From Streptomyces cacaoi (lineage in GTDB: Bacteria > Actinomycetota > Actinomycetes > Streptomycetales > Streptomycetaceae): a stretch of DNA of 43,628 nt. This document shows, piece after piece, positions 10,913 through 18,785 of the stretch. The position numbers and the translations under genes were made by a program. Position 1 is the first letter of the stretch. Each line of letters opens with the position of its first letter. The DNA is taken from assembly GCF_006539165.1 (NCBI RefSeq), contig NZ_BJMM01000049.1:1-43628 (forward strand). Reading direction: 5' to 3'. The notes beneath the pieces are model-generated. The model was not told the origin of the DNA. It did not search any database and saw only the letters and a list, made by a program, of their open reading frames with translations.

Positions 10913-11335
10913 TCAGGGCGTGTGGCGGCCCGGTACCCCCGCGCTCGGTGCCGCGACGACCTCGACCTCCAGCAGGTACTCCGGTGCGAAGAGGGCGGGT
11001 ACGGGCACCAGGGTGCTGGCGGGGGCCCGGGTGACGCCCGCACGCAGCGGCCCGAAGATGACGGGCAGCAGCGCGGGGGTGTAGTCCACGACGTAGACCG
11101 TCTCCTTGACGATGTCGTCCCTGGTGGCGCCGACCGCCGCGAGGGCCGCCCCGATGTTGCGGACGATCTGCGCGCTCTGGGCCCCGTGGTCGCCGGGCCC
11201 GACGGGCCGTCCCGCGGTGTCCCAGGCGACCTGGCCCGACAGGTGCACCAGCCGTTCCCCCTCGGTGACGACGACCTGGCTGATCATCCCGGTCGGGCTG
11301 TGCACCGCCGGGGGATTGCTGCGCTCTACGGACAC
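10913..11335 (-). CDS. RidA family protein (YjgF/YER057c/UK114)
   Basis: The 140-residue protein fits the RidA family length (about 130). It shows the family's Ser-Gly-Gln core (VHLSGQVAWD, residues 30-39), the amphipathic helix QSAQIVRNIGAALAAVGATRDDIVKETVYVVD, and P-ASTLVPVPALFAPEYLLEVEVVA near the end, where an Arg usually sits before the PAST segment (APASTLVPV here). Canonical RidA removes reactive enamine/imine intermediates formed by PLP enzymes; many relatives have other roles. It is 19 bp downstream of the FAD monooxygenase and probably co-transcribed with it under the divergent TetR regulator, which suggests a detoxification or catabolic role. The 255-bp gap 10658-10912 is GC-rich with short ACCGGT-type palindromes and no gene. 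Confidence 0.88.
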   Translation of the reverse strand: MSVERSNPPAVHSPTGMISQVVVTEGERLVHLSGQVAWDTAGRPVGPGDHGAQSAQIVRNIGAALAAVGATRDDIVKETVYVVDYTPALLPVIFGPLRAGVTRAPASTLVPVPALFAPEYLLEVEVVAAPSAGVPGRHTP

Positions 11336-11354
11336 GACCGTGCCTTTCCGGTGC

Positions 11355-12863
11355 TCAGGAGGGCGTTCCGGCCCAGGCGTCGAGCGCCTTGTGCCGTTCG
11401 TCGCGGCGGGCGGTGGCGTCGGTGGCGCGGGTGGCCCAGGCGATGTGGCCGTCGGGGCGCACGAGGATCTCGGTCACTCCCTCCAGCTCCGGGTGGCCGT
11501 CCCGCTCGGTGACGGCGACGGCGGTGACACGGGAGCCCCGGCCCGTGACGGGCGGCCCGGACCGCGGGTCGGCCGCGAGGTCGAGATGGACGAACCGTCC
11601 CTCGTGCAGCAGCTCGTAGACCCGTGCCGCCCCGGACGCGGCGGCGGTCAGCCCGATGTCGGGCATCCGCCGCCCCACCAGCGGGTCGTCCCCGGGATCC
11701 GTCGGCGGGTAGGCGGTGCCGAGCGCGGAGACCCGGGCGGCGAGCCTGCGGTTGACCTCCTCGATGCTCAGGAGTTCGTCGAGGAGGGTGCGCAGCGCCG
11801 CACCGGGCCGCTGGTACTGCGGGACCAGCGTCAGCTCCGCGAGCAGCGTCTGCACCTCGGTGTTCTCGGTGACCGCCCGGCCCACCGGGTGGCGCTCGTC
11901 GTGGTAGCTGTCCAGCAGCCCGGGCGGTGCCCAGCCGTGGACGGCGGCGGCCAGCTTCCAGCCGAGGTTCACGGCGTCCTGGAGGCCGGTGTTCAGCCCC
12001 TGGCCCGCGGCGGGGAAGTGGATATGGGCCGCGTCGCCCGCCAGCAGGACCCGGCCGGAGCGGTAACCGTCCGCGAGGCGGGTGGCGTTGCCGAAGCGGG
12101 AGAGCCAACGGGGGTCGGCGACACCGCAGTCGGAGCCGCAGATCCGGACCAGGGAGGCACGGAACTCCTCCAGGGTCACGGGCTCGCGCGCCGGCGTCCG
12201 CATGCGTTCCGGGTCCAGACAGACCAGCCTGGTCAGACCGTTCTCCAGCGGTGCGACGAGGACGCCGTGTGCCCGGGCCGCCGCCAGGCCCGCCGGGTCG
12301 TCGTCGAGTTCGGCGAAGTCGCCGAGCATCCCGGTGAGGGTCTCGTCGACGCCGGGGAAGCCGATCCCGGCGGCCTCCCGCACCCGGCTGCGCCCGCCGT
12401 CGCACCCCACCGCGAACCGGGCGCTGTGGACCTCGACGCCCCCGGGGCCCTGCGCCCGTACCTCGACCCCGTCGCCGTCCTGGCTCAGGGCGACGACCTC
12501 GTGCCCGTACCGGATCTCCACCCCCAACTCCCGTGCCCGCTCCGCGAGCAGCGCCTCGGTGCGGGCCTGGGCGAGGAAGAGCGTGTAGCCGTGCCGGGAG
12601 TCCAGCGCGGAGAAGTCCAGCCGGGTGGGGAGCTGGGCGAAGTGCCAGCCGGGCACGGTGCGGCCGAGCGGCAGGAAGCGGTCGAGCAGCCCGCGCTGGT
12701 CCATCAGCTCCAGGCTGCGCGGATGCAGCGTGAGCGCCCGCGAGTCCCGCTGCGGTGCGGTGCGGCGCTCCAGGATCCGGGTGCGGACACCGGCGAGCGC
12801 CAGCTCGCACGCGAGCATCAGCCCGGTCGGTCCCGCCCCTGCGACGATCACGTCGACGTTCAT
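11355..12863 (-). CDS. FAD-dependent aromatic monooxygenase (PheA/TfdB-like)
   Basis: This 502-residue flavoprotein has all three signature motifs of class A aromatic hydroxylases: the dinucleotide-binding GAGPTG (residues 9-14), the GCDGGRS (DG) motif at 153-159, and GDAAH with PAAGQGLN at 276-291, which contacts FAD. A C-terminal thioredoxin-like portion (about 390-500) is typical of the phenol hydroxylase/polyketide hydroxylase branch that includes rifampicin monooxygenase and aklavinone hydroxylase. It would use NAD(P)H and O2 to hydroxylate an aromatic compound; the substrate is unknown. The start at 12863 has an excellent ribosome binding site (GGAGGAGG, 9 nt before ATG). It is divergent from a TetR gene and shares its operator region. 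Confidence 0.9.
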   Translation of the reverse strand: MNVDVIVAGAGPTGLMLACELALAGVRTRILERRTAPQRDSRALTLHPRSLELMDQRGLLDRFLPLGRTVPGWHFAQLPTRLDFSALDSRHGYTLFLAQARTEALLAERARELGVEIRYGHEVVALSQDGDGVEVRAQGPGGVEVHSARFAVGCDGGRSRVREAAGIGFPGVDETLTGMLGDFAELDDDPAGLAAARAHGVLVAPLENGLTRLVCLDPERMRTPAREPVTLEEFRASLVRICGSDCGVADPRWLSRFGNATRLADGYRSGRVLLAGDAAHIHFPAAGQGLNTGLQDAVNLGWKLAAAVHGWAPPGLLDSYHDERHPVGRAVTENTEVQTLLAELTLVPQYQRPGAALRTLLDELLSIEEVNRRLAARVSALGTAYPPTDPGDDPLVGRRMPDIGLTAAASGAARVYELLHEGRFVHLDLAADPRSGPPVTGRGSRVTAVAVTERDGHPELEGVTEILVRPDGHIAWATRATDATARRDERHKALDAWAGTPS

Positions 12864-12885
12864 GGGAGTCGTCCTCCTCCAATTA

Positions 12886-12915
12886 GTGAACCATGTTCAC
12901 GTGAACGATGTTCAC
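12886..12915. promoter_or_regulatory. Tandem palindromic operator, probable TetR binding site
   Basis: Two perfect 15-bp palindromes abut: GTGAACCATGTTCAC at 12886-12900 and GTGAACGATGTTCAC at 12901-12915, each with 6-bp arms around 3 bp. Their junction makes a third palindrome, GTTCACGTGAAC (12895-12906). The block lies between the divergent monooxygenase and tetR genes, overlapping the expected -35 to -10 regions of both. This is the standard arrangement for an autoregulating TetR repressor binding as two dimers. Confidence 0.85.
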
Positions 12916-12921
12916 TATACT
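12916..12921 (+). promoter_or_regulatory. -10 box for the tetR gene (TATACT)
   Basis: TATACT abuts the second palindrome and ends 7 nt before the tetR ATG at 12929, so transcription would begin at or just before the start codon (leaderless or nearly so). Repressor bound to the palindromes would cover it. Confidence 0.65.
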
Positions 12922-12928
12922 GAGGTCC

Positions 12929-13588
12929 ATGAGTTCTCCGTCAAACCCGGGCCGCGGCCGGCCCCCGCGACTCGACCGTGCGCGCACCCTGCGGACAGCC
13001 CTCGACCTGCTGGACCGGTCGGGGCTCGACGCACTGACCATGAGGCGGCTCGCCGACGCCATGGAGGTGCAGGCCGGCGCGCTGTACCGCTACTTCGCGA
13101 CCAAGCAGGACCTGCTGACGGCGATGGCCGAGCGCATGATGGACGGCGTCGCGGACGCCGCCGGGACGTGCGACGGCGACTGGAGCGAGCAACTGGCCGC
13201 CCTCGCCCGCGCGATGCGCACGGCCCTGCTCGCCCACCGCGACGGCGCACGGGTGTTCGCCGGTACGCACTCGACAGGTGAGAACATCCTCGGCTTCGCC
13301 GACACGGCCATGGGCGTCATGCGTGCGGCGGGGTTCCCCGGCGACGACGCGGCACGGGCGCTCTACACCGTGGCCAACTTCACCGTCGGCCACACCCTGG
13401 AGGAACAGGCCGCCCTCCAGGCGGAAGACGGCGGCCCGGCCGACCCGGACGCCCTCGCCGACACGGTGACAGCCGGCGCCTACCCCCACCTGACCGCCGG
13501 CCTGCCCGCACTCACCAGCACGGACTTCACCCGGCTCTTCGAATTCGGCCTGGACCTGCTGCTGGAAGGACTCAGATCCCGACGCTGA
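12929..13588 (+). CDS. TetR/AcrR-family transcriptional regulator
   Basis: The 219-residue product has the N-terminal TetR helix-turn-helix (about residues 17-62: LRTALDLLDRSGLDALTMRRLADAMEVQAGALYRYFATKQDLL) and a C-terminal ligand domain of the TetR_C type (LLAHRDGARVFAGTH, ANFTVGHTLEEQAAL). Such proteins are dimeric repressors released from DNA by a small ligand. Divergence from the FAD monooxygenase and the palindromes in between indicate that it represses that gene and itself; the monooxygenase substrate would be a natural inducer. ATG at 12929 is preferred to the upstream in-frame ATG at 12908, which lies within the operator. A hairpin terminator follows directly. Confidence 0.92.
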   Translation: MSSPSNPGRGRPPRLDRARTLRTALDLLDRSGLDALTMRRLADAMEVQAGALYRYFATKQDLLTAMAERMMDGVADAAGTCDGDWSEQLAALARAMRTALLAHRDGARVFAGTHSTGENILGFADTAMGVMRAAGFPGDDAARALYTVANFTVGHTLEEQAALQAEDGGPADPDALADTVTAGAYPHLTAGLPALTSTDFTRLFEFGLDLLLEGLRSRR

Positions 13589-13591
13589 ACG

Positions 13592-13615
13592 GCCCCCGGC
13601 GTATCCACCGGGGGC
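13592..13615 (+). terminator. Hairpin terminator after tetR
   Basis: GCCCCCGG (13592-13599) pairs perfectly with CCGGGGGC (13608-13615) across an 8-nt loop, 4 nt after the tetR stop. There is no U-tract, as is usual in high-GC actinobacteria. Confidence 0.7.
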
Positions 13616-13654
13616 GTGCCGGGCGTTTCATCGGCGCGAACGCGCCGGAAGAAA

Positions 13655-13686
13655 CCGCGGTCTGGGCCCGAAGGCCGGGACCGCGG
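13655..13686 (-). terminator. Hairpin downstream of sdaA
   Basis: CCGCGGTC (13655-13662) pairs with GACCGCGG (13679-13686); the 16-nt interior GGGCCC/GGCC can extend the stem. It lies 13 bp beyond the sdaA stop on the minus strand and would end the glycine operon transcript. Confidence 0.6.
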
Positions 13687-13698
13687 CCCGGGAGGCTC

Positions 13699-15081
13699 TC
13701 AGCACTCGATGACGTTGACCGCGAGGCCGCCGCGGGCCGTCTCCTTGTACTTGACCTTCATGTCGGCACCCGTGTCCCGCATCGTCTTGATGGCCTTGTC
13801 GAGGGACACATGGTGGCGGCCGTCGCCGCGGAGGGACATGCGGGCGGCGGTGACGGCCTTGACGGCGGCCATGCCGTTGCGTTCGATGCAGGGGATCTGG
13901 ACGAGGCCGCCGACCGGGTCGCAGGTGAGGCCGAGATTGTGCTCGATGCCGATCTCGGCGGCGTTCTCCACCTGTTCGGGGCTGCCGCCGAGGATCTCGG
14001 CGAGCCCGCCGGCGGCCATCGAGCAGGCCGAGCCGACCTCGCCCTGGCAGCCGACCTCGGCGCCGGAGATCGAGGCGTTCTCCTTGAACAGCATGCCGAT
14101 GGCGCCGGCGGCGAGGAGGAAGCGCACGACGGCGTCGTCGTCCGTGCCGGGGACGAAGTCCCGCGCGTGGTGCAGGACGGCGGGGATGATGCCGGCCGCG
14201 CCGTTGGTGGGCGCGGTGACGACCCGGCCGCCGGCCGCGTTCTCCTCGTTCACGGCCATGGCGTACAGCGTCGTCCACTCCATGGCGTGCGCCTGCTTCT
14301 GGCCCTCGGCACGCAGCTGACGGGCCGAAGTGGCGGCGCGGCGGCGGACCTTGAGGCCGCCGGGGAGGATGCCTTCCTGGGTGAGGCCGCGCTCGACGCA
14401 GTCGCGCATGACCTGCCAGATCTCCAGCAGCCCGGCGCGGATCTCCTCCTCGGTGCGCCACGCCTTCTCGTTCTCCAGCATCAGCCGGGAGACGGACAGC
14501 CCGGTCTCCCGGGTCAGGCGCAGCAGTTCGTCGCCGGTGCGGAAGGGGTGGCGCAGGACGGTGTCGTCGAGCTTGATGCGGTCCTCGCCGACGGCGTCCT
14601 CGTCGACGACGAAGCCGCCGCCGACGGAGTAGTACGTCTTCTCCAGCAGGGGAGCGCCCTCCGCGTCGTAGGCGAACAGCGTCATGCCGTTGGCGTGGTA
14701 CGGCAGCGAGCGGCGGCGGTGCAGGATGAGTTGCCGTGGTTCGTCGAACGCGATCTCGTGCGCGTCCCCTATCTCGGCGCCGAGGAGCCGCAGCCGGCCG
14801 GTCTCGCGGATGCGGGCCACGCGTGCGTCGGCGTTCTCGACGTCGACCGTGCGGGGTGACTCGCCCTCCAGGCCCAGCAGGACGGCCTTCGGGGTGCCGT
14901 GGCCGTGGCCGGTGGCGCCGAGCGAGCCGAAGAGTTCGGCGCGCACGGAGGCGGTGTGGGCGAGGACACCCTCGTTCTTCAGGCGCCGCGCGAACAGGTT
15001 GGCGGCGCGCATCGGGCCGACCGTGTGCGAGCTGGAGGGGCCGATGCCGATCGAGAAGAGGTCGAAGACGGAAATAGCCAT
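13699..15081 (-). CDS. sdaA: L-serine ammonia-lyase, iron-sulfur dependent
   Basis: The enzyme deaminates L-serine to pyruvate and ammonia. At 460 residues it is the single-chain bacterial form, with the beta domain first (MAISVFDLFSIGIGPSSSHTVGPMRAA) and the catalytic alpha domain second. The [4Fe-4S] ligands are visible as C345 (GCQGE), C387 (LTCDPVGG) and C398 (IPCIERN). The last residue is C460 (NVIEC), the tail cysteine that caps the cluster in this family. The conserved APTNGAAGIIPAV segment is at 290-302. It is the last gene of the minus-strand glycine operon, 244 bp after glyA; that gap is GC-rich with no gene. With glyA it converts glycine-derived serine to pyruvate. Confidence 0.95.
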   Translation of the reverse strand: MAISVFDLFSIGIGPSSSHTVGPMRAANLFARRLKNEGVLAHTASVRAELFGSLGATGHGHGTPKAVLLGLEGESPRTVDVENADARVARIRETGRLRLLGAEIGDAHEIAFDEPRQLILHRRRSLPYHANGMTLFAYDAEGAPLLEKTYYSVGGGFVVDEDAVGEDRIKLDDTVLRHPFRTGDELLRLTRETGLSVSRLMLENEKAWRTEEEIRAGLLEIWQVMRDCVERGLTQEGILPGGLKVRRRAATSARQLRAEGQKQAHAMEWTTLYAMAVNEENAAGGRVVTAPTNGAAGIIPAVLHHARDFVPGTDDDAVVRFLLAAGAIGMLFKENASISGAEVGCQGEVGSACSMAAGGLAEILGGSPEQVENAAEIGIEHNLGLTCDPVGGLVQIPCIERNGMAAVKAVTAARMSLRGDGRHHVSLDKAIKTMRDTGADMKVKYKETARGGLAVNVIEC

Positions 15082-15325
15082 GGTGGCGGCTCCATGCCCT
15101 TGCGGGCGTGTGCGAGGTGGTGGTTCTGCCCTGCCCGGCCGGGCCGGGGACGGGCTGCGGCCGGTTCCGGCGGGGTCCGGCGGGAGGTACCCGGTGCCGT
15201 GGCTCCCGCGGGCCGGGACCGCGGCCCCGCCGTCCCCGGTGCCCGGCGCGGACGGACCGATGGCCGGTCGCGTCGCGCGCCGGGCGGGGAGCCGGGTGGG
15301 GCCGGCCGGGCAGGGCGGGCCCGAG

Positions 15326-16600
15326 CTACTTGCCGAGGCCCGGGTAGAGCGGGTGCTTGTCCGCGAGCGCGGTCACCCGGGCGGCCAGCGCCTTGCCCTT
15401 GGCCTCGTCGAACCCGGGCAGCAGCGCCTCGGCGATGATGTCCGCGACCTCGGCGAAGTCCGCCTCCTGGAAGCCGCGGGTGGCCAGCGCGGGCGTGCCG
15501 ATCCGCAGCCCGGAGGTCACCATCGGCGGCCGCGGGTCGTTCGGCACGGCGTTGCGGTTGACGGTGATGCCGATGTCGTGCAGCCGGTCCTCGGCCTGCC
15601 GCCCGTCGAGCTCGCTGTTGCGCAGGTCGACGAGGACGAGGTGGACATCGGTGCCGCCGGAGAGGACGGAGACCCCGGCGTCCACGGTGTCCTGGCGCAG
15701 CAGCCGCTCGGCGAGGATGCGGGCGCCGGCCAGGGTGCGCTCCTGGCGCTCCTTGAAGTCGTCGCTCGCCGCGATCTTGAAGGCGACGGCCTTCGCGGCG
15801 ATGACGTGCTCCAGGGGGCCGCCCTGCTGACCGGGGAAGACCGCCGAGTTGATCTTCTTGGCGTGCTCCTTCCTGGAGAGGATCACACCGCCGCGGGGAC
15901 CGCCGAGCGTCTTGTGCGTGGTGGTGGTCACGACATCGGCGTGCGGCACCGGGCTGGGGTGCAGCCCGGCGGCGACGAGGCCGGCGAAGTGCGCCATGTC
16001 GACCATGAGCAGCGCGCCGACCTCGTCCGCGATCCGGCGGAACGCGGCGAAGTCGAGGCGGCGCGGGTAGGCGGACCAGCCGGCGATGATCAGGCGGGGC
16101 CGGTGCTCCTTGGCCATCCGCTCGACCTCGTCCATGTCGACCTGGCCGGTCTCGCCGTCGACCTGGTAGGCGACGACGTTGTAGAGCTTGCCGGAGAAGT
16201 TGATCTTCATGCCGTGGGTCAGATGCCCACCGTGCGCCAGATCCAGGCCCATGATCGTGTCGCCCGGGTCGAGCAGCGCGAACATGGCGGCGGCGTTCGC
16301 CTGGGCGCCGGAGTGCGGCTGGACGTTGGCGGACTCGGCGCCGAACAGCGCCTTCACCCGGTCCCGGGCCAGGTCCTCGACGACGTCGACGTACTCGCAG
16401 CCGCCGTAGTAGCGGCGGCCCGGGTAGCCCTCGGCGTACTTGTTGGTGAGGACGGAGCCCTGCGCCTCCATGGCGGCCACGGGGGCGAAGTTCTCCGACG
16501 CGATCATCTCAAGGGTGGACTGCTGGCGGTGGAGCTCGGCGTCGACGGCGGCGGCGACGTCCGGGTCCACCTCGTGGAGGGAACTGTTCAGAAGCGACAT
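15326..16600 (-). CDS. glyA: Serine hydroxymethyltransferase
   Basis: This PLP enzyme interconverts serine and glycine with tetrahydrofolate as one-carbon carrier. The 424-residue protein aligns with bacterial SHMT throughout: STLEMIASENF at 28-38, the tetrahydrofolate/substrate loop NKYAEGYPGRRYYGGCEYVD, and the PLP lysine K230 in VTTTTHKTLGGPRGG. It lies 43 bp after gcvH in the same transcript, between the glycine cleavage genes and serine deaminase. Methylene-THF made by GcvT can therefore be condensed with a second glycine to serine and passed to SdaA. The operon setting under a glycine riboswitch suggests this copy works in glycine disposal. An uncommon residue choice is GWSAYPR, where many bacterial SHMTs have GASAYPR. 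Confidence 0.96.
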   Translation of the reverse strand: MSLLNSSLHEVDPDVAAAVDAELHRQQSTLEMIASENFAPVAAMEAQGSVLTNKYAEGYPGRRYYGGCEYVDVVEDLARDRVKALFGAESANVQPHSGAQANAAAMFALLDPGDTIMGLDLAHGGHLTHGMKINFSGKLYNVVAYQVDGETGQVDMDEVERMAKEHRPRLIIAGWSAYPRRLDFAAFRRIADEVGALLMVDMAHFAGLVAAGLHPSPVPHADVVTTTTHKTLGGPRGGVILSRKEHAKKINSAVFPGQQGGPLEHVIAAKAVAFKIAASDDFKERQERTLAGARILAERLLRQDTVDAGVSVLSGGTDVHLVLVDLRNSELDGRQAEDRLHDIGITVNRNAVPNDPRPPMVTSGLRIGTPALATRGFQEADFAEVADIIAEALLPGFDEAKGKALAARVTALADKHPLYPGLGK

Positions 16601-16643
16601 GGAAGGACCATCCGGTGTCTAGGGAGCGGGCGGGCGGCGGTGC

Positions 16644-17033
16644 TCAGTTGCCGTTGGCGAAGGCGGTGTACTCGTCGGCCGTCAGCAGATCCTCGGGTTC
16701 CTCGGACAGCTTCACCTTGAACAGCCAACCGCCCTCGAACGGGGCGGAGTTCACCAGCGCGGGGTCGTCCACCACGTCCTGGTTCACCTCGGTGATCTCT
16801 CCGGAGGCGGGGGAGTAGAGATCGCTGACGGACTTGGTCGACTCCAGCTCGCCGCAGGTCTCGCCCGCGGTGACGGTGTCGCCCACCTCGGGAAGCTGGA
16901 CGAAGACGACATCACCGAGTGCGTCGGCGGCGTGCGCGGTGATACCGACGGTCGCGACGCCGGCCTCGCCGTCGGCACCGACCGACAGCCACTCGTGCTC
17001 CTTGCTGTACCGGAGCTGCTGGGGGTTGCTCAT
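16644..17033 (-). CDS. gcvH: Glycine cleavage system H protein
   Basis: The 129-residue protein carries the lipoyl domain, with lipoylation lysine K67 in ELESTKSVSDLYSP. It opens with the typical RYSKEHEWLSV and has the DVVFVQLPEVGDTV strand. Lipoylated GcvH shuttles the aminomethyl group from GcvP to GcvT and is reoxidised by lipoamide dehydrogenase; GcvP and Lpd are not in this window. ATG at 17033 is chosen because the 56 further in-frame codons upstream are Arg/Gly/Pro-rich and non-coding in character. A ribosome binding site-like GGGAGAATC lies upstream. It is separated from gcvT by 229 bp containing strong hairpins. Confidence 0.96.
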   Translation of the reverse strand: MSNPQQLRYSKEHEWLSVGADGEAGVATVGITAHAADALGDVVFVQLPEVGDTVTAGETCGELESTKSVSDLYSPASGEITEVNQDVVDDPALVNSAPFEGGWLFKVKLSEEPEDLLTADEYTAFANGN

Positions 17034-17155
17034 GGTCTGATTCTCCCGGATGAGATAGGTGCGAAGAAAACGGTCTTGGCAGGTGGGACGAGGGTCACGC
17101 CCTTGACGCGCGGGCGCACGGCGCACTCGCCGCGCACCGGGCGGCGCCCCGGCGC

Positions 17156-17203
17156 CGGCCCGGAACCCTGCCGGGCCGTGGGCGCGGCCCACCGCGCCCA
17201 CGG
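17156..17203 (-). other. Two overlapping hairpins in the gcvT-gcvH spacer
   Basis: CGGCCCGG (17156-17163) pairs with CCGGGCCG (17171-17178). CCGTGGGCGC (17176-17185) pairs with GCGCCCACGG (17194-17203). The two stems share bases 17176-17178, so they cannot both form fully. They sit inside the operon transcript and could act in attenuation, processing or mRNA stability. Confidence 0.55.
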
Positions 17204-17262
17204 GGTGCCGCGCGCCGGGCCGGTGGACGGCCGCGCCGGGGAGGCCACGCCGCGGGAAGCGG

Positions 17263-18429
17263 TCAGCCGCGCTTGTAGAAGGGGAGCGCCACCACGTCGA
17301 ACGGCTCGTGGGAGCCGCGGATGTCCACGGCGACGCCCTCGGTGCCGGCCTCCGCGTACCCCGGGTCGAGGTACGCCATCGCGATCGGCTTGCCCAGCGT
17401 GGGGGAGGGGGCGCCCGAGGTGACCTCGCCGATCACCGTGCCGTCGGCGACCGCCACCACCGGGTAGCCGGCGCGCGCCACCCGGCGCCCGGTGGCCACC
17501 AGGCCGACGAGCTTGCGCGGCGGCGCCGAGCGCGCCCGCTCCTTCGCCGCCTCCAGCGCCTCCCGGCCCACGAAGCGGCCCTCGTTCGTCTCCTTCTCGA
17601 ACTTGACGACCCTGCCGAGCCCGGCGTCGAACGGGGTCAGCCCGGTCGACAGCTCGTGCCCGTACAGCGGCATGCCCGCCTCCAGGCGCAGGGTGTCGCG
17701 GCAGCTGAGACCGCAGGGCACCAGGCCCGCGTCCGCGCCCGCCGCGCTGACCGCCTCCCACACGGCGAGAGCGTCGTCGGGGGAGACGAACAGCTCGAAA
17801 CCGTCCTCGCCGGTGTATCCGGTCCGGGCGACCAGCGCGCTCCGGCCCGCCACCATGTCCCGCTGCCCCGCGTAGTACTTGAGCCCGTCCAGGTCCATGT
17901 CCGTGAGCTTGCGCAGGATGCCGACGGCCTCCGGGCCCTGGACGGCCAGCAGCGCGTAGGCGTCCCGGTCGTCCCGGACGTCCGCGCCGAAGCGCTCGCC
18001 GGTCGCCGGGTCGTCCTGCCGCTCGCGCAGCGCGTCCAGCACCGTCTGCGCGTTGGCCGCGTTGGCGACGACCATGTACTCCTCGTCCGCCAGCCGGTAG
18101 ACGATCAGGTCGTCCAGGATGCCGCCGTCCGCATCGCAGATCATCGTGTACCGGGCGCGGCCCACCGCCAGCTTGGAGAGGTTGCCGACCAGCGCGTGGT
18201 CGAGCAGGGCGCCGGCCTGCGGACCGGTCAGCGTGATCTCGCCCATGTGGGAGAGGTCGAACAGCCCGGCGCGGGAGCGGACGGCGAGGTGCTCCTCGCG
18301 CTCGCTGCCGTAGCGCAGCGGCATGTCCCAGCCCGCGAAGTCGGTCATCGTGGCGCCCAGCGCGCGGTGCTTCGCGTCGAGGGCCGTCTTGCGCGGGGCA
18401 GCGCCCCCGCCGGCCGGCGACTCAGTCAT
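17263..18429 (-). CDS. gcvT: Glycine cleavage system T protein (aminomethyltransferase)
   Basis: GcvT takes the aminomethyl group from lipoyl-GcvH, releases ammonia and forms methylene-tetrahydrofolate. The 388-residue protein shows family landmarks: FAGWDMPLRYGSEREEHLAVRSRAGLFDLSHMGEI near the start, YTMICDADGGILDDLIVYR (about 95-114), RTGYTGEDGFELF, LRLEAGMPLYGHEL, and FVGREAL before the C-terminal barrel. It is the first gene of the operon, its ATG at 18429 directly following a tandem glycine riboswitch on the minus strand, with GGGAGCCTGA before the start. Expression should therefore rise when glycine is abundant. Confidence 0.96.
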   Translation of the reverse strand: MTESPAGGGAAPRKTALDAKHRALGATMTDFAGWDMPLRYGSEREEHLAVRSRAGLFDLSHMGEITLTGPQAGALLDHALVGNLSKLAVGRARYTMICDADGGILDDLIVYRLADEEYMVVANAANAQTVLDALRERQDDPATGERFGADVRDDRDAYALLAVQGPEAVGILRKLTDMDLDGLKYYAGQRDMVAGRSALVARTGYTGEDGFELFVSPDDALAVWEAVSAAGADAGLVPCGLSCRDTLRLEAGMPLYGHELSTGLTPFDAGLGRVVKFEKETNEGRFVGREALEAAKERARSAPPRKLVGLVATGRRVARAGYPVVAVADGTVIGEVTSGAPSPTLGKPIAMAYLDPGYAEAGTEGVAVDIRGSHEPFDVVALPFYKRG

Positions 18430-18454
18430 TCAGGCTCCCGGAAGAAGGGTGTGA

Positions 18455-18710
18455 CAACGGATGTCCTCCCCATCTGTCATCGGAACCTGAGAGGTTCGCC
18501 GACAGCTCCACGCACGGGGATCCCGGACCCTGCGGTCCCGGAGACCCGGCGGGCGGAGCCCGGCTTGCACCTTGGGTGGGGCGGCGGCACGAGGCGGCGG
18601 CCCGCTTTTCAGATCTGCCTCGCCTGCGCGGTAACGGGGCCTGAGAGATTCAAGGGAGGATCTTGCTCCTTCGGCGCCCCGGATGACCGGGGACTCTCCC
18701 GCGCGGGTTC
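18455..18710 (-). ncRNA. Tandem glycine riboswitch controlling gcvT-gcvH-glyA-sdaA
   Basis: Read on the minus strand, the leader of gcvT has two glycine-aptamer cores. The first begins with GCGCGGGAGAGTCCCC near 18705 and closes at AATCTCTCAGGCCCC (about 18645), with GGCGCCGAAGGAGCAA between. The second runs to about 18480, with CACCCAAGGTGCAA, GGAGCTGTCGGCGAA and CCTCTCAGG. The pairs GGAGAG/CTCTCAGG, GCCGAAGGAGCAA and tandem layout are the known signature of glycine riboswitches upstream of gcv genes. A GC-rich insertion of about 60 nt (18530-18600) sits between or inside the aptamers. An SD-like GGGGAGG at about 18463-18469 lies just after the second aptamer. The exact ends are approximate. 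Confidence 0.92.
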
Positions 18711-18718
18711 GAACGGCC

Positions 18719-18724
18719 GGTATG
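18719..18724 (-). promoter_or_regulatory. Possible -10 for the glycine operon
   Basis: On the minus strand CATACC occurs 9 nt before the first riboswitch core, with GTGCAA 18 nt further upstream. The position is right for the operon promoter, but both boxes are weak matches to the housekeeping consensus. Confidence 0.3.
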
Positions 18725-18785
18725 CAGTTGGCCCGCACATCATTGCACGGGCACCCGGCGGCTGACTGCCCCCCGAGCGCCCCTC

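Noticed and set aside
18700..18720. GGGTTCGAA as a tRNA T-loop
   Set aside because: No acceptor stem, D-loop or anticodon stem can be folded around it; it belongs to the riboswitch 5' end.
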